Assembly (NCBI GenBank): GCA_964406345.1
Contig: CAYORK010000001.1
Span: 1 to 64,000 of the forward strand
Direction: 5' to 3'
Source: SYAN01 sp964406345
Lineage (GTDB): Bacteria; Actinomycetota; Actinomycetes; Nanopelagicales; Nanopelagicaceae
Length of the DNA stretch: 64,000 nt
The notes beneath the pieces are model-generated. The model had not been told where the DNA came from. It saw nothing but the letters and a program-made list of their open reading frames with translations, and did no database searches. Position 1 is the stretch's first letter, and every line of letters starts with the position of its first letter. Shown in pieces: positions 16,416 to 24,743 of this stretch. The position numbers were made by a program, and so were the translations under genes.

Positions 16416-17830
16416 GCTGTCACCTCTTCGAGTGCTTCAACCAGGGTGTCGATATCTTCCAAACTGTGAACTTCAGTGACGCAGTAGAGCGCTGATTGAC
16501 CAAGTTCTGGGAAATCATCACTTAGGTCCTTACCACCAAAAATGCCGTGCTTGAGTAATTTCTTGTTGATCTTCTTGACGCTCTTGTCTGTCTTGTCGAA
16601 ATTGACGACGAACTCCTTGAAGAAGCCGTCCTTCCAATAAACCTTGACGCCCTTCACCTTCTCGATTCTCTTAGCCGCGTAGTTGGCGCGAGCGATGATG
16701 GAATTCCCGACATCGATGAATCCTTGTGGACCCATCAACGACATATAAGTCGCATTGGCAACTGCCCAGAGATAGACCGAGTTACCGGTCCAATCCTTTC
16801 CTTCTTCTCGAGAGCCATAAGAGGATTGATGGAAGAGGGTCAGACCGAATGCCATCTCACCCGGTTCGGTCGTCGCCGTGAGGCTGACCTGAAGCGTCGG
16901 ATACTCACGCGCATACTTCTCTTCGTCGCGGGTAGCGATGAATCCACCGACGCCACCACCAGCATTCATGTGGACGCCAAGGGTCTGTGTTGTGCCGACG
17001 ATGATGTCTGCTCCGTATTGCGATGGGGCAGCGACTATTCCTAATGAGATCGGATCGACGCCGACCACGACCTCGGCTCCGACTTCGTGGGCAAGGCGAG
17101 AGATCTCCGCCGCTTCACTCTCAAGAGCGCCGAAGTAGTTCGGATTCTCAAAATAGACCGCTGCGACATCATTGCCGAGTGCTGATTTGAGTTCTGCGAG
17201 GTCGAGGCGACCGGTCGCGGGGTCGAACTTCACGTAAGTGATCTCGAGATGACCGTTCAACTCCTTATAGCCACAGTAAGTCTGGATCACTTTGGCTCGC
17301 TCAGGATCGAGGGAGGCAGGGATCACGACACGATTTCGACCGTTGATGCGAGCTGCCATACGGAGTGCGTGACCTGCCGCAGTTCCGTAGCTGTAGAGCG
17401 GAAGCCCGACGAATTCCATTCCGACGAGTTCGCCTAGCTGGCTGGAGAATTCGAACCAGACTTGATTCCTTCCGTGATCCGAAGAAGGCGTTCCCCAGAC
17501 ATTCGTCGTGAACTCGGTGCGAGTGACCATCTCATCGCAGATGGCAGGGACATAGTGTTGCCAACAACCGGCACCCAAGAATGAGATGTGATCCTCAGCA
17601 GAGATGTTCTTTCGCAGGATCGAGGTGAGGTGCTTGGAGAGTGCAGCCTCAGACTTCAATCCCTTCGGAACTTTCCATTCACCCTTGAATCGATGATCCT
17701 GTGGGATCTGCTCGAAGACCTCTTCGATATCGCTCACTTCGGCGACACGGAGTAGTTCCTTGTAACTCGCAGGCGCCGTGTTGGCCATGAATGGATGAGG
17801 ACTCGGAAGATGTGAGTTGCTCGATGACAT
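16412..17830 (-). CDS. Divergent GcvPA-like subunit (glycine dehydrogenase subunit 1 family)
   Basis: A 472-residue relative of GcvPA, the non-catalytic half of two-subunit P-proteins that lacks the PLP lysine but completes the active site. Preserved: SFLGAGCWQHYVPAI (83-97) and FEFSSQLGELVGM (126-138). Changed: the usual EFYTAYTPYQPEISQG is EFTTNVWGTPSSDHGR (106-121) and NASLYDGATA is LPLYSYGTAAG (143-153). The N-terminus is extended by about 20 residues relative to typical family members. The AAGGA site upstream supports ATG 17830. It is translationally coupled to the GcvPB-like gene and, with it, forms a presumed alpha2beta2 enzyme of changed specificity. Confidence 0.75.
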   Translation of the reverse strand: MSSSNSHLPSPHPFMANTAPASYKELLRVAEVSDIEEVFEQIPQDHRFKGEWKVPKGLKSEAALSKHLTSILRKNISAEDHISFLGAGCWQHYVPAICDEMVTRTEFTTNVWGTPSSDHGRNQVWFEFSSQLGELVGMEFVGLPLYSYGTAAGHALRMAARINGRNRVVIPASLDPERAKVIQTYCGYKELNGHLEITYVKFDPATGRLDLAELKSALGNDVAAVYFENPNYFGALESEAAEISRLAHEVGAEVVVGVDPISLGIVAAPSQYGADIIVGTTQTLGVHMNAGGGVGGFIATRDEEKYAREYPTLQVSLTATTEPGEMAFGLTLFHQSSYGSREEGKDWTGNSVYLWAVANATYMSLMGPQGFIDVGNSIIARANYAAKRIEKVKGVKVYWKDGFFKEFVVNFDKTDKSVKKINKKLLKHGIFGGKDLSDDFPELGQSALYCVTEVHSLEDIDTLVEALEEVTA

Positions 17831-17894
17831 ATCTCGTTCCTTCTCTCGCGTCTTCTTCTGATTCTGCTCGGGTTCTCGCTCCGAATCGTGCGAG

Positions 17895-19049
17895 CTACTT
17901 ATCGGGCGACGCTACCCGATTCAGTAATCGGCAGACAACAGATCTGGAGACCGAGGTGTGAACCTTGACGAAGGTCGGTGGCAGGCTCGATAGCGGCTCA
18001 GTGAAGTCGACGTGCAGTTGCACCGGCATCAACTCCATCAATTTCGCAGCCGAGGCAAGGATGAAGATGCGTTCCCAACCTATTGCATCGATCACAGATG
18101 CGCTCAACTGTTGGTTGCCGCGACCGAAGAGATAGCCCTGCCCGCCGATGACGCCCACTACAAGTTCGCTATTCGGATATCTGGCCAAGAGTTCGAGGAT
18201 CTCTCGTTCGCTGAGATCCTCTCCGAGAAGTTGCCCGTCGACGATGGCGTGGACTCCAGCCGCATCGAGGTTCTTTCCCTTCTCACCGAGGATCGCTTCC
18301 AAGATGAGGTGGGTACTTCCGCCCGGACCAACGAGGTAGAGCCTTCCCTCTCGTAGGTTTTTCGCGTAGTCGCGTGCGAGCTCTTGTAGTCCCGCTTCAC
18401 TCGTCGTGGCATGGGTCGTCTTCGACCGTTGAATCAAGTCTGGCGCGTACGGCGTCCTTGCGACGCCGAAGAACTCAGAGGAGGAGTAATCCTGGGCTCC
18501 GATCCCGAGGTCAAGAATCTCCGCAGCTACGTATCGTCGTTCGGAGTGAGAGAGGAGTCGAGCCAAGATCTCAGCGACATCACGAGGATTGAGACCGAAG
18601 ACCCCGCTTCGCATCTTCACACCAGAGGGAATTCCAAGGACTGGCACTCGGTCATTGACGAGAGCGAAGATGTCGCGTGCGGTGCCGTCACCTCCGGCGA
18701 AGAGAATCAGATCGAGATCAAGGGAGAGGAACTCCTCGACAACTCTCTTCGTGTCGTCGCTTGTGCTCTCCGGGGAGATCGCAGCACTGACCTTCTTGTA
18801 GGGAATCTGCAACTGATCGAGAAGGTCGCTTCCCATGGCACCGACTGGAGCGAAGAACTCGATGAGCGATCGATCGCTTGGGGAGAGGTTCTCTAGCGTG
18901 ATCCGCGCTCGCTCAGGTGAGTGAGCGTGTGAACCTCTCTCTTGAGCGCGCTGAAGCAGTTCACCATCTGTGCCGTGGAGTCCTACGCGACCCCCCATAC
19001 CCGCAATCGGGTTGATGAGAAATCCGACGCGAAGGTGAGAGGGACTCAT
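17895..19049 (-). CDS. ATP-NAD kinase family protein (COG3199/AcoX-like)
   Basis: A 384-residue protein with FLINPIAGMGG at residues 10-20 and AGGDGTARD at 118-126, the diacylglycerol/NAD-kinase superfamily nucleotide site. The length and layout fit the COG3199 branch, which includes AcoX of acetoin-degradation operons, rather than the essential housekeeping NAD kinase. It may phosphorylate NAD or a related molecule, but members in catabolic operons have no agreed function. It lies between the aminotransferase (14-base gap) and the GcvPA-like gene (64-base gap) on one strand, so its product should support that pathway. Start ATG 19049 has only a weak ribosome binding site. Confidence 0.78.
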   Translation of the reverse strand: MSPSHLRVGFLINPIAGMGGRVGLHGTDGELLQRAQERGSHAHSPERARITLENLSPSDRSLIEFFAPVGAMGSDLLDQLQIPYKKVSAAISPESTSDDTKRVVEEFLSLDLDLILFAGGDGTARDIFALVNDRVPVLGIPSGVKMRSGVFGLNPRDVAEILARLLSHSERRYVAAEILDLGIGAQDYSSSEFFGVARTPYAPDLIQRSKTTHATTSEAGLQELARDYAKNLREGRLYLVGPGGSTHLILEAILGEKGKNLDAAGVHAIVDGQLLGEDLSEREILELLARYPNSELVVGVIGGQGYLFGRGNQQLSASVIDAIGWERIFILASAAKLMELMPVQLHVDFTEPLSSLPPTFVKVHTSVSRSVVCRLLNRVASPDK

Positions 19050-19063
19050 CGTCGACCGAGTAC

Positions 19064-20446
19064 TTAGCGTCCGATCTCTTTCGCAATGTCATCGACAGCG
19101 GCGCGGACGGTAGTCACCATCTTCTCGATCTCACTCTCCGTCACTACGAATGGTGGCGAGAATGCAAGCGTGTCGGCTGCAGGGAGTGCACGGGTGATCA
19201 CACCACGTTCCATCGATCGACGGGCGGCGCGAATCGCGATCTTGTCGGCGGGATCAAATGGCGTCATCGGATCCTTCTTCGCGACGAGTTCGATTGCTCC
19301 GATGAGTGCTTGTCCGCGGATCTCACCGACCAAGGGATGATCCGCGAAATTCTCTTGTAGGAGTTGATGGAGATAAGCGCCCTTCTTCACGTTCGACTCG
19401 AGATAGTTGCCTTCTTCCAACAAGTCGAGTGTCTCTAACGCACATCGTGCTGCGAGTGGATGTGCCGAATATGTGTAGCCATGTCCGAAGGCACCATACT
19501 GAACCGATCCATCACGGAGCACTTGCCAGATCTTCTCCGAGATGATCGATGCCGAGAGTGGGACATAGGCCGACGTGAGCCCCTTTGCAACGGTGATGAT
19601 GTCCGGTTCAATCCCGAAGAGATCCGAGCCGAACATCGAACCCAATCGACCGAATCCAGTGACGACCTCGTCGGCGATCAGCAAGACGTCATACTTCTTC
19701 AATACCTTCTGGATCGCTGGGAAGTACTCTTTCGGTGGAACGATCACGCCCCCAGCGGCTTGCAACGGTTCAGCGATGAACGCTGCAACTGTCTCCGGTC
19801 CTTCCTTGAGGATCAACGCTTCGAGTTCATCTGCCAGTGTCTGCGAGAACTCAGCATCGGTGGCACCAGCAGCCTTCTCCCAAAGTCGATGTGGAGGGCG
19901 AACATGTTTGATCATCGGAAGAGGTAGGTCGAACCCATCATGCAAGTTCTTGAGACCTGTCAGTCCGCCGGAGAGGACGGTGACACCGTGATAGCCACGA
20001 AGGCGGGAGATGATCTTCTTCTTCTCGGGTCGACCCAGTGCGTTGTTGTAGAACCAGACGATCTTCGCGTTGGTGTCATTGGCATCAGAACCACTTGCAC
20101 CATAGAAGACCTTGCTCATTCCCTTGGGAGCTAGCGCGATGATGCGCTCTGAGAGTTGCCCAGCAAGATCAGTGCTCATGCCGGAGAAGGAGTGGTAATA
20201 GGAAAGACGTCCGACTTGGTCGGCCATCGCTGCCTGTAGTCGCGTGTTTCCGTATCCGAGGTTCACGCACCAGAGCCCTGCCATCGCATCGAGATAACTC
20301 GCGCCATCTTCGTCTTGGAGCGTCGAATCTTTTCCGGAGACGATCACCTTTCCCGTGAAGCTCTCCTCATGCGCTTTGAGCGCAGTGAAGGGATGAAGGA
20401 AGTACTTACGATCCTTCTCGGTCAGCGAGAGCGACTGCTGTGACAT
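19064..20446 (-). CDS. Class III (omega) aminotransferase
   Basis: A 460-residue PLP enzyme of the beta-alanine/GABA/putrescine-pyruvate aminotransferase group. GLWCVNLGYG at 57-66, the SGSDANDTNAK segment at 118-128, the PLP-interacting Asp259-Glu260 (LIADEVVTGFGR) and Lys288 in ITVAKGLTSAY are all present. Such enzymes move a terminal or amine nitrogen to pyruvate, leaving a semialdehyde. That suits the semialdehyde-type dehydrogenase divergently encoded at 20689. First gene of a five-gene operon; TGGAGT precedes the ATG by seven bases. Exact amine donor is unknown. Confidence 0.9.
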   Translation of the reverse strand: MSQQSLSLTEKDRKYFLHPFTALKAHEESFTGKVIVSGKDSTLQDEDGASYLDAMAGLWCVNLGYGNTRLQAAMADQVGRLSYYHSFSGMSTDLAGQLSERIIALAPKGMSKVFYGASGSDANDTNAKIVWFYNNALGRPEKKKIISRLRGYHGVTVLSGGLTGLKNLHDGFDLPLPMIKHVRPPHRLWEKAAGATDAEFSQTLADELEALILKEGPETVAAFIAEPLQAAGGVIVPPKEYFPAIQKVLKKYDVLLIADEVVTGFGRLGSMFGSDLFGIEPDIITVAKGLTSAYVPLSASIISEKIWQVLRDGSVQYGAFGHGYTYSAHPLAARCALETLDLLEEGNYLESNVKKGAYLHQLLQENFADHPLVGEIRGQALIGAIELVAKKDPMTPFDPADKIAIRAARRSMERGVITRALPAADTLAFSPPFVVTESEIEKMVTTVRAAVDDIAKEIGR

Positions 20447-20569
20447 CAGGACTCCAAATCCTTCACCTGTTCGTAATGCGAATCTTATCGAGGGACCATC
20501 TTTTATTTGAGCATCGTCACCATAGCGAGGAGAGTGAAGGGTGTCTAGGACATGAGCGATGTGTGGTTG

Positions 20570-20592
20570 GCGACAGTCGCTCCTGATCAGGA
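20570..20592. promoter_or_regulatory. Two adjacent palindromes in the divergent aminotransferase/ALDH promoter
   Basis: GCGACAGTCGC (20570-20580) is directly followed by the perfect 12-base palindrome TCCTGATCAGGA (20581-20592). Both lie in the 242-base space between divergent catabolic genes. They are good candidates for operator sites, for instance of the IclR-type regulator encoded at 22195. No second copy was found at other promoters by eye. Confidence 0.45.
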
Positions 20593-20688
20593 AATCGCTC
20601 GGTTAGCCCGGCGGCAATAGACTGCGCTTCACATCCGAACGGTCATCCGGTCTCGGAACCAGTAGCTAATCCTGAAAGCGAGAAAGAG

Positions 20689-22170
20689 ATGTATTCCACG
20701 GATAAGACGCTCGATCAGCACCTGAGTGATCCGACATTGATCAAGGACAAGCTCTTCATCAATGGGGCATGGAAAGCCTCTCGCGATGGTGCGACTCGCG
20801 CTGTTATCGATCCCGCGACGGGCAAGACGATCGTGGATGTCGCTATGGCAACTCTTGAGGATGTGAAGGAATCGATCTCGACCGCTCAGGCTGGATTCGA
20901 AGTCTGGAAGCGGATCACGGCACCCGATCGCGCCAGGATCCTCCGCCGTTGGTACCAGTTGATCATGGACAACGTCGATGACCTTGCGATCATCCTCACG
21001 GGCGAACAAGGGAAGCCTCTCGCTGAGGCGAAGGCCGAGATCACCTATGGCGCAGGCTTCATCGAGTGGTACGCCGAAGAAGGAAAGCGTCTCTATGGTG
21101 AGACCATCCCAAGCAATGTCGCCTCACGCAGACTTCTCACTATCAAACAACCCATCGGAGTGACCGCAGCCATCACGCCTTGGAACTTCCCGATGGCGAT
21201 GATCGCCAGAAAAGCAGCTCCTGCGCTCGCCGCCGGATGTTCGATGATCATCAAGCCAGCTACTGATACTCCACTCTCTGCTCTCGCGATGGCGGAATTG
21301 GCGCATCGCGCTGGTATCCCGGCAGGAGTCCTCAATGTCATCGTTGGAAATCCTCGAATGGTCGCGGAGGAGATCACCAGTAGTCCTGTCGTCCGCGCGT
21401 TGAGCTTCACCGGTTCGACCGAAGTCGGCAAGCAGTTGATGGCTGCCTCTGCGAAGACCGTGAAGAAGGTGGCGATGGAACTTGGAGGCAACGCACCTCT
21501 GATCGTCTTTGATGATGCCGACATCGATGTTGCCGTCGCCGGCACGATCGCATCGAAGTTCCGAAACAGCGGTCAGACCTGTGTCTGCGCCAATCGCATC
21601 ATCGTCCAAGAAGGGATTCACGATCGCTTCGTGAGCGCACTGACCAAAGCAGTGAGCGAACTTCGGGTCGGAAGTGGCCTCGATCCAGAGACGAAGCAAG
21701 GCCCACTGATCAATGAGGATGCCGTGGTGAAGGTGGAGAGCCACATCAAGGATGCGCTCGACAATGGTGCGAAAGTGGTCTTTGGTGGAAAGCGCTCTGA
21801 TCTTGGTGGCACTTTCTTCATACCAACGATCCTCACCGATGTGAGGGAAGAGATGTTGGTTTGCCAAGAGGAGACCTTCGGCCCGTTGGCAGGTATCGTG
21901 AAATTCAAGACGGAAGAAGAGGCAGTCGAGATGGCGAACAACACGCCATTCGGTCTCGCCGCGTACTTCTTCACTCGCGACAATGCGCGCACCTGGCGCG
22001 TGGCTGAAGCACTTGAGAGTGGAGTCGTCGGCATCAACACCGGACTCATCTCTTATGAAGGAGCACCGTTCGGTGGCGTGAAGGAATCAGGCGTCGGACG
22101 CGAAGGCTCGAAGCACGGAATCGAGGAGTTCTTGGAGATCAAGTATCTCTGTATCGATCAGATCCAGTAG
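20689..22170 (+). CDS. Succinate-semialdehyde-dehydrogenase-type aldehyde dehydrogenase
   Basis: A 493-residue NAD(P)-dependent aldehyde dehydrogenase. PWNFP at 164-168 binds the cofactor, FTGSTEVG at 240-247 is the nucleotide turn, Glu264 in MELGG is the general base and Cys298 in GQTCVCANR the nucleophile. The C-V-C pair at 298-300 and the overall pattern match GabD-type succinate/glutarate semialdehyde dehydrogenases; 2-ketoglutarate-semialdehyde dehydrogenases are close relatives. It probably oxidises the semialdehyde from the divergent aminotransferase or from the DHDPS-family deaminase. Ribosome binding site is weak (GAAAGAG next to the ATG). Confidence 0.9.
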   Translation: MYSTDKTLDQHLSDPTLIKDKLFINGAWKASRDGATRAVIDPATGKTIVDVAMATLEDVKESISTAQAGFEVWKRITAPDRARILRRWYQLIMDNVDDLAIILTGEQGKPLAEAKAEITYGAGFIEWYAEEGKRLYGETIPSNVASRRLLTIKQPIGVTAAITPWNFPMAMIARKAAPALAAGCSMIIKPATDTPLSALAMAELAHRAGIPAGVLNVIVGNPRMVAEEITSSPVVRALSFTGSTEVGKQLMAASAKTVKKVAMELGGNAPLIVFDDADIDVAVAGTIASKFRNSGQTCVCANRIIVQEGIHDRFVSALTKAVSELRVGSGLDPETKQGPLINEDAVVKVESHIKDALDNGAKVVFGGKRSDLGGTFFIPTILTDVREEMLVCQEETFGPLAGIVKFKTEEEAVEMANNTPFGLAAYFFTRDNARTWRVAEALESGVVGINTGLISYEGAPFGGVKESGVGREGSKHGIEEFLEIKYLCIDQIQ

Positions 22171-22194
22171 GCGAGACCGACTGGATTCGTCAAT

Positions 22195-22977
22195 CTAGTT
22201 CTGAAGATTGAGGTCTTGCTCGATCTCGACCACGCATGCTTGTAGCCGAGGCAGAAGTTTCTTGACCAAGTCGTCGACCGAGACGCGGGATGCGTGCGCA
22301 CTGACGTTGGCCGCCGCCAAAACCTTCCCATCCTTGCCGCGAACTGGAACCGAGACTGACTGGACGCCCTCCTCCAGCTCTTCGGCATTGATGGCGTAGC
22401 CATCGTCCCTTACCTTCGCGATGATCCTGCGTAGTTCGTCCTCGTCCGTGATGGTTCTCGAGGTGAGTTTCTCTATCACGGCGCTATCGAAGTATCGATC
22501 CAACTCATCATCATTCATCGATGCCAGAAGGACGCGACCCATAGATGTGGCATAGGCAGGCAATTGGGTTCCGACTGCGAGATTGATCGTCATGATGCGA
22601 TTAGCGGAAGCGCGGCAGACATAGATGACGTTCGAACCTTCAAGGACTGAGGCCGAACATGATTCTCTGACTTCAGTCGCCATCTCCTCCAAGTGACCTT
22701 GAGCGATGTTGACCAGGCTGAATGAGTTGAGATACGCGTAGCCGAGCTCAAGGACTCGTGGCTTCAAGAAGAAGTAACGACCAGTGCTACCTACATAGTT
22801 GAGGGATTCGAGTGTAAGGAGGAAACGTCGTGCGGTGGCGCGGGTGAATCCGGTCAACTCCGCAACCTCTGAAAGCGTCAACTTCGGGTTCTCCGCATTG
22901 AAGACCTTCATGATCGAAAGTCCGCGATCCAATGACTGAACGAAGTCCTTCGACTTGTCCAAGAACTCTTCACTCAT
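22195..22977 (-). CDS. IclR-family transcriptional regulator
   Basis: A 260-residue regulator. The N-terminal winged helix-turn-helix (SLDRGLSIMKVF, then LTLSEVAELTGFTRATARRFLLTLESLNYV) is at about residues 14-58, and the C-terminal effector domain (SCSASVLEGSNVIYVCRA, later TDEDELRRIIAKVRDDGYA and VSVPVRGKDG) is of the PcaR/IclR type, which binds small carboxylic acids. It ends 24 bases from the convergent aldehyde dehydrogenase and lies 28 bases downstream of the fused HcnA-HcnB gene on the same strand. It is the only local transcription factor and probably controls the catabolic block. Confidence 0.92.
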   Translation of the reverse strand: MSEEFLDKSKDFVQSLDRGLSIMKVFNAENPKLTLSEVAELTGFTRATARRFLLTLESLNYVGSTGRYFFLKPRVLELGYAYLNSFSLVNIAQGHLEEMATEVRESCSASVLEGSNVIYVCRASANRIMTINLAVGTQLPAYATSMGRVLLASMNDDELDRYFDSAVIEKLTSRTITDEDELRRIIAKVRDDGYAINAEELEEGVQSVSVPVRGKDGKVLAAANVSAHASRVSVDDLVKKLLPRLQACVVEIEQDLNLQN

Positions 22978-23005
22978 GCCGAAAGCCTAGCGCGGCAAAT
23001 GAGGC

Positions 23006-24694
23006 TCAAGAGATCGGGTAGGCGATGTTTGCGATGGAGGTCGGCTTGATCGGAACTTGTGGCGCAAAACCTGAGAATGCATCAGGCTGCAAACCTGTCG
23101 CGTCTTCCACGATCTTTTGTGCGAATGGCGAGCAATATCGACCTTGGCACTTGCCCATCCCAACACGATTGACGCGCTTGAGTGCGCCAGCAGATGTCAT
23201 GTCAGAGGTCAGATCATCCAGGATCTCGCCCTTGGTGATCGAGAGACAGCGACAGATCGTGGTCTCTCTAGTGGTGAATTGATCCAGGATCATCGGTGAT
23301 TTGTAGATCCGCCAGAGCACTTCTTGGAAGAGGAGTTGGCGAGAGAGAAGTACCTTCTTGATGAGGGTGCGGATCCTTCGAGCCCTACCGGTGAGTATCG
23401 AAGCGAGCGATGTCGCCAAGAGTTCACCGCGCAACTTCGCGACTTGGGCGCCATTGATGTTCTTGCCGTCTCCGATGACCCAGAGATGTTCTCTTGATGT
23501 CGCGCCATCGAGACGGGTTCGCGTCTTCAATCCTCTTGTCGACCGATCGATCACGTGATCTGCGCCGAGGTTACGGGCGATCTCATTCGAGGGAATGAAG
23601 CCATAGCCCATGGCGACGGCATCGACTTCGAATGTGGAGCATCGCTTCATGCTTTCAAGATCTGTGATCGAAGCCTTTTCGACCCGCTCGCTTCCGTCGA
23701 AGGATGAGAGTGCAGCACCTGAGAGATAAGGGACTCGGGCTCGCTTGACGGTGATCATGTATCCAAGACCTCGCAGCGCCATCAGCGGTGAGATCAATCC
23801 AAGGGCCAAGGTCTTGAACATGCTCGAAGGCGCGAAGATCCGGCCGCTCTCAACCAACGCGACCACTTCGCTGCCATGCCGGACTAACTCTGCTGCCATC
23901 TGGAGGTTGAGTGGCCCATTACCCCCAATGAGTACACGTCTTCCGGGTGCGACGGAGTAACTTCGAAGCAGGGTCTGCGCCGCGCCAGTAGTCATCACAC
24001 CAGGGAGCGTCCATCCAGGCATCGGTATGCCACGTTCATAGGCTCCTGTTGCAACGACGAGTTCCTTAGGAGTGAACTTGTAACGTCTCTGGTCGTCATA
24101 TCCGAGGAGATGGTCTGGATCGAAGACCGCCCACACAGTGACGCCACTCAGGATGCGAACTCCGCTTCGACGAACCTCTTCTATCAAGGCTGCACCTTCT
24201 GCGAACTGTGCATCGCTCTTCTCGCTCAGGACTTGCTGTTGCTTGAAGTACTGGCCGCCGAGAGACTTGCGTTCATCGACGATCACGATCGAAGCCGACG
24301 GTGCTAGTCGCATCAATTCCTTTGCGAGCGAGAGTCCCGCTGGACCGCCGCCGATGATCACCACATCGGAGACGATCTCCTCCTCGGGGAGTTGATGTAT
24401 CTCAGAACTCTCCTCATGGACGTTGGGGGCCTCGCGATGCTGCTCTTGGACCGAGATCTCCATCCCGTCCTTGAGTGCTGCCATGCATGCAAGAACGCCC
24501 GGCTTCCCATCGACTTCGACAGCGCACTCATTGCAGACGCCCATTCCACAGAAGATCCCGCGACCATCACCTTGATCGTTTCGCCGACAGATCAGATGCG
24601 CATTCCGTACCATCGCAGAAGCGATCGAGTCACCTTCGGAAGCGGCGAGGGATTCGCCTTGATAACTGAATCTCTTCTCGTCAGTTCGCTCCAT
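23006..24694 (-). CDS. Fused HcnA-HcnB oxidoreductase: [2Fe-2S], FAD/NAD and BFD domains
   Basis: A 562-residue protein from ATG 24694; the frame is open to 24880 but that part has no family similarity and overlaps a divergent gene. It joins an N-terminal Fer2_4 [2Fe-2S] domain (Cys49, 54, 57, 70 in FCGMGVCNEC and LAC) to an HcnB-like flavoprotein (GGGPAG at 115-120, GGNGPLNLQMA, GDGKN) and a C-terminal BFD-like [2Fe-2S] domain (Cys481, 483, 516, 521). The order resembles the front of sarcosine oxidase alpha, but the C-terminal GcvT-like folate domain is missing. It can replace the separate proteins at 2565 and 6117 and needs an HcnC-type partner, of which two exist in the block. Confidence 0.88.
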   Translation of the reverse strand: MERTDEKRFSYQGESLAASEGDSIASAMVRNAHLICRRNDQGDGRGIFCGMGVCNECAVEVDGKPGVLACMAALKDGMEISVQEQHREAPNVHEESSEIHQLPEEEIVSDVVIIGGGPAGLSLAKELMRLAPSASIVIVDERKSLGGQYFKQQQVLSEKSDAQFAEGAALIEEVRRSGVRILSGVTVWAVFDPDHLLGYDDQRRYKFTPKELVVATGAYERGIPMPGWTLPGVMTTGAAQTLLRSYSVAPGRRVLIGGNGPLNLQMAAELVRHGSEVVALVESGRIFAPSSMFKTLALGLISPLMALRGLGYMITVKRARVPYLSGAALSSFDGSERVEKASITDLESMKRCSTFEVDAVAMGYGFIPSNEIARNLGADHVIDRSTRGLKTRTRLDGATSREHLWVIGDGKNINGAQVAKLRGELLATSLASILTGRARRIRTLIKKVLLSRQLLFQEVLWRIYKSPMILDQFTTRETTICRCLSITKGEILDDLTSDMTSAGALKRVNRVGMGKCQGRYCSPFAQKIVEDATGLQPDAFSGFAPQVPIKPTSIANIAYPIS

Positions 24695-24743
24695 AACGGG
24701 TGAATAATACGAGCAGGAACGCTTGATACCTAAGGGGATGACG

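Noticed and set aside
14868..17830. Ordinary glycine cleavage P-protein
   Set aside because: Four active-site motifs of the B subunit and two of the A subunit are altered, and no gcvT, gcvH or glycine riboswitch is in the block.
23006..24694. Sarcosine oxidase alpha subunit
   Set aside because: The C-terminal GcvT-like folate domain is missing, a BFD [2Fe-2S] domain is present, and no SoxD or SoxG is seen.
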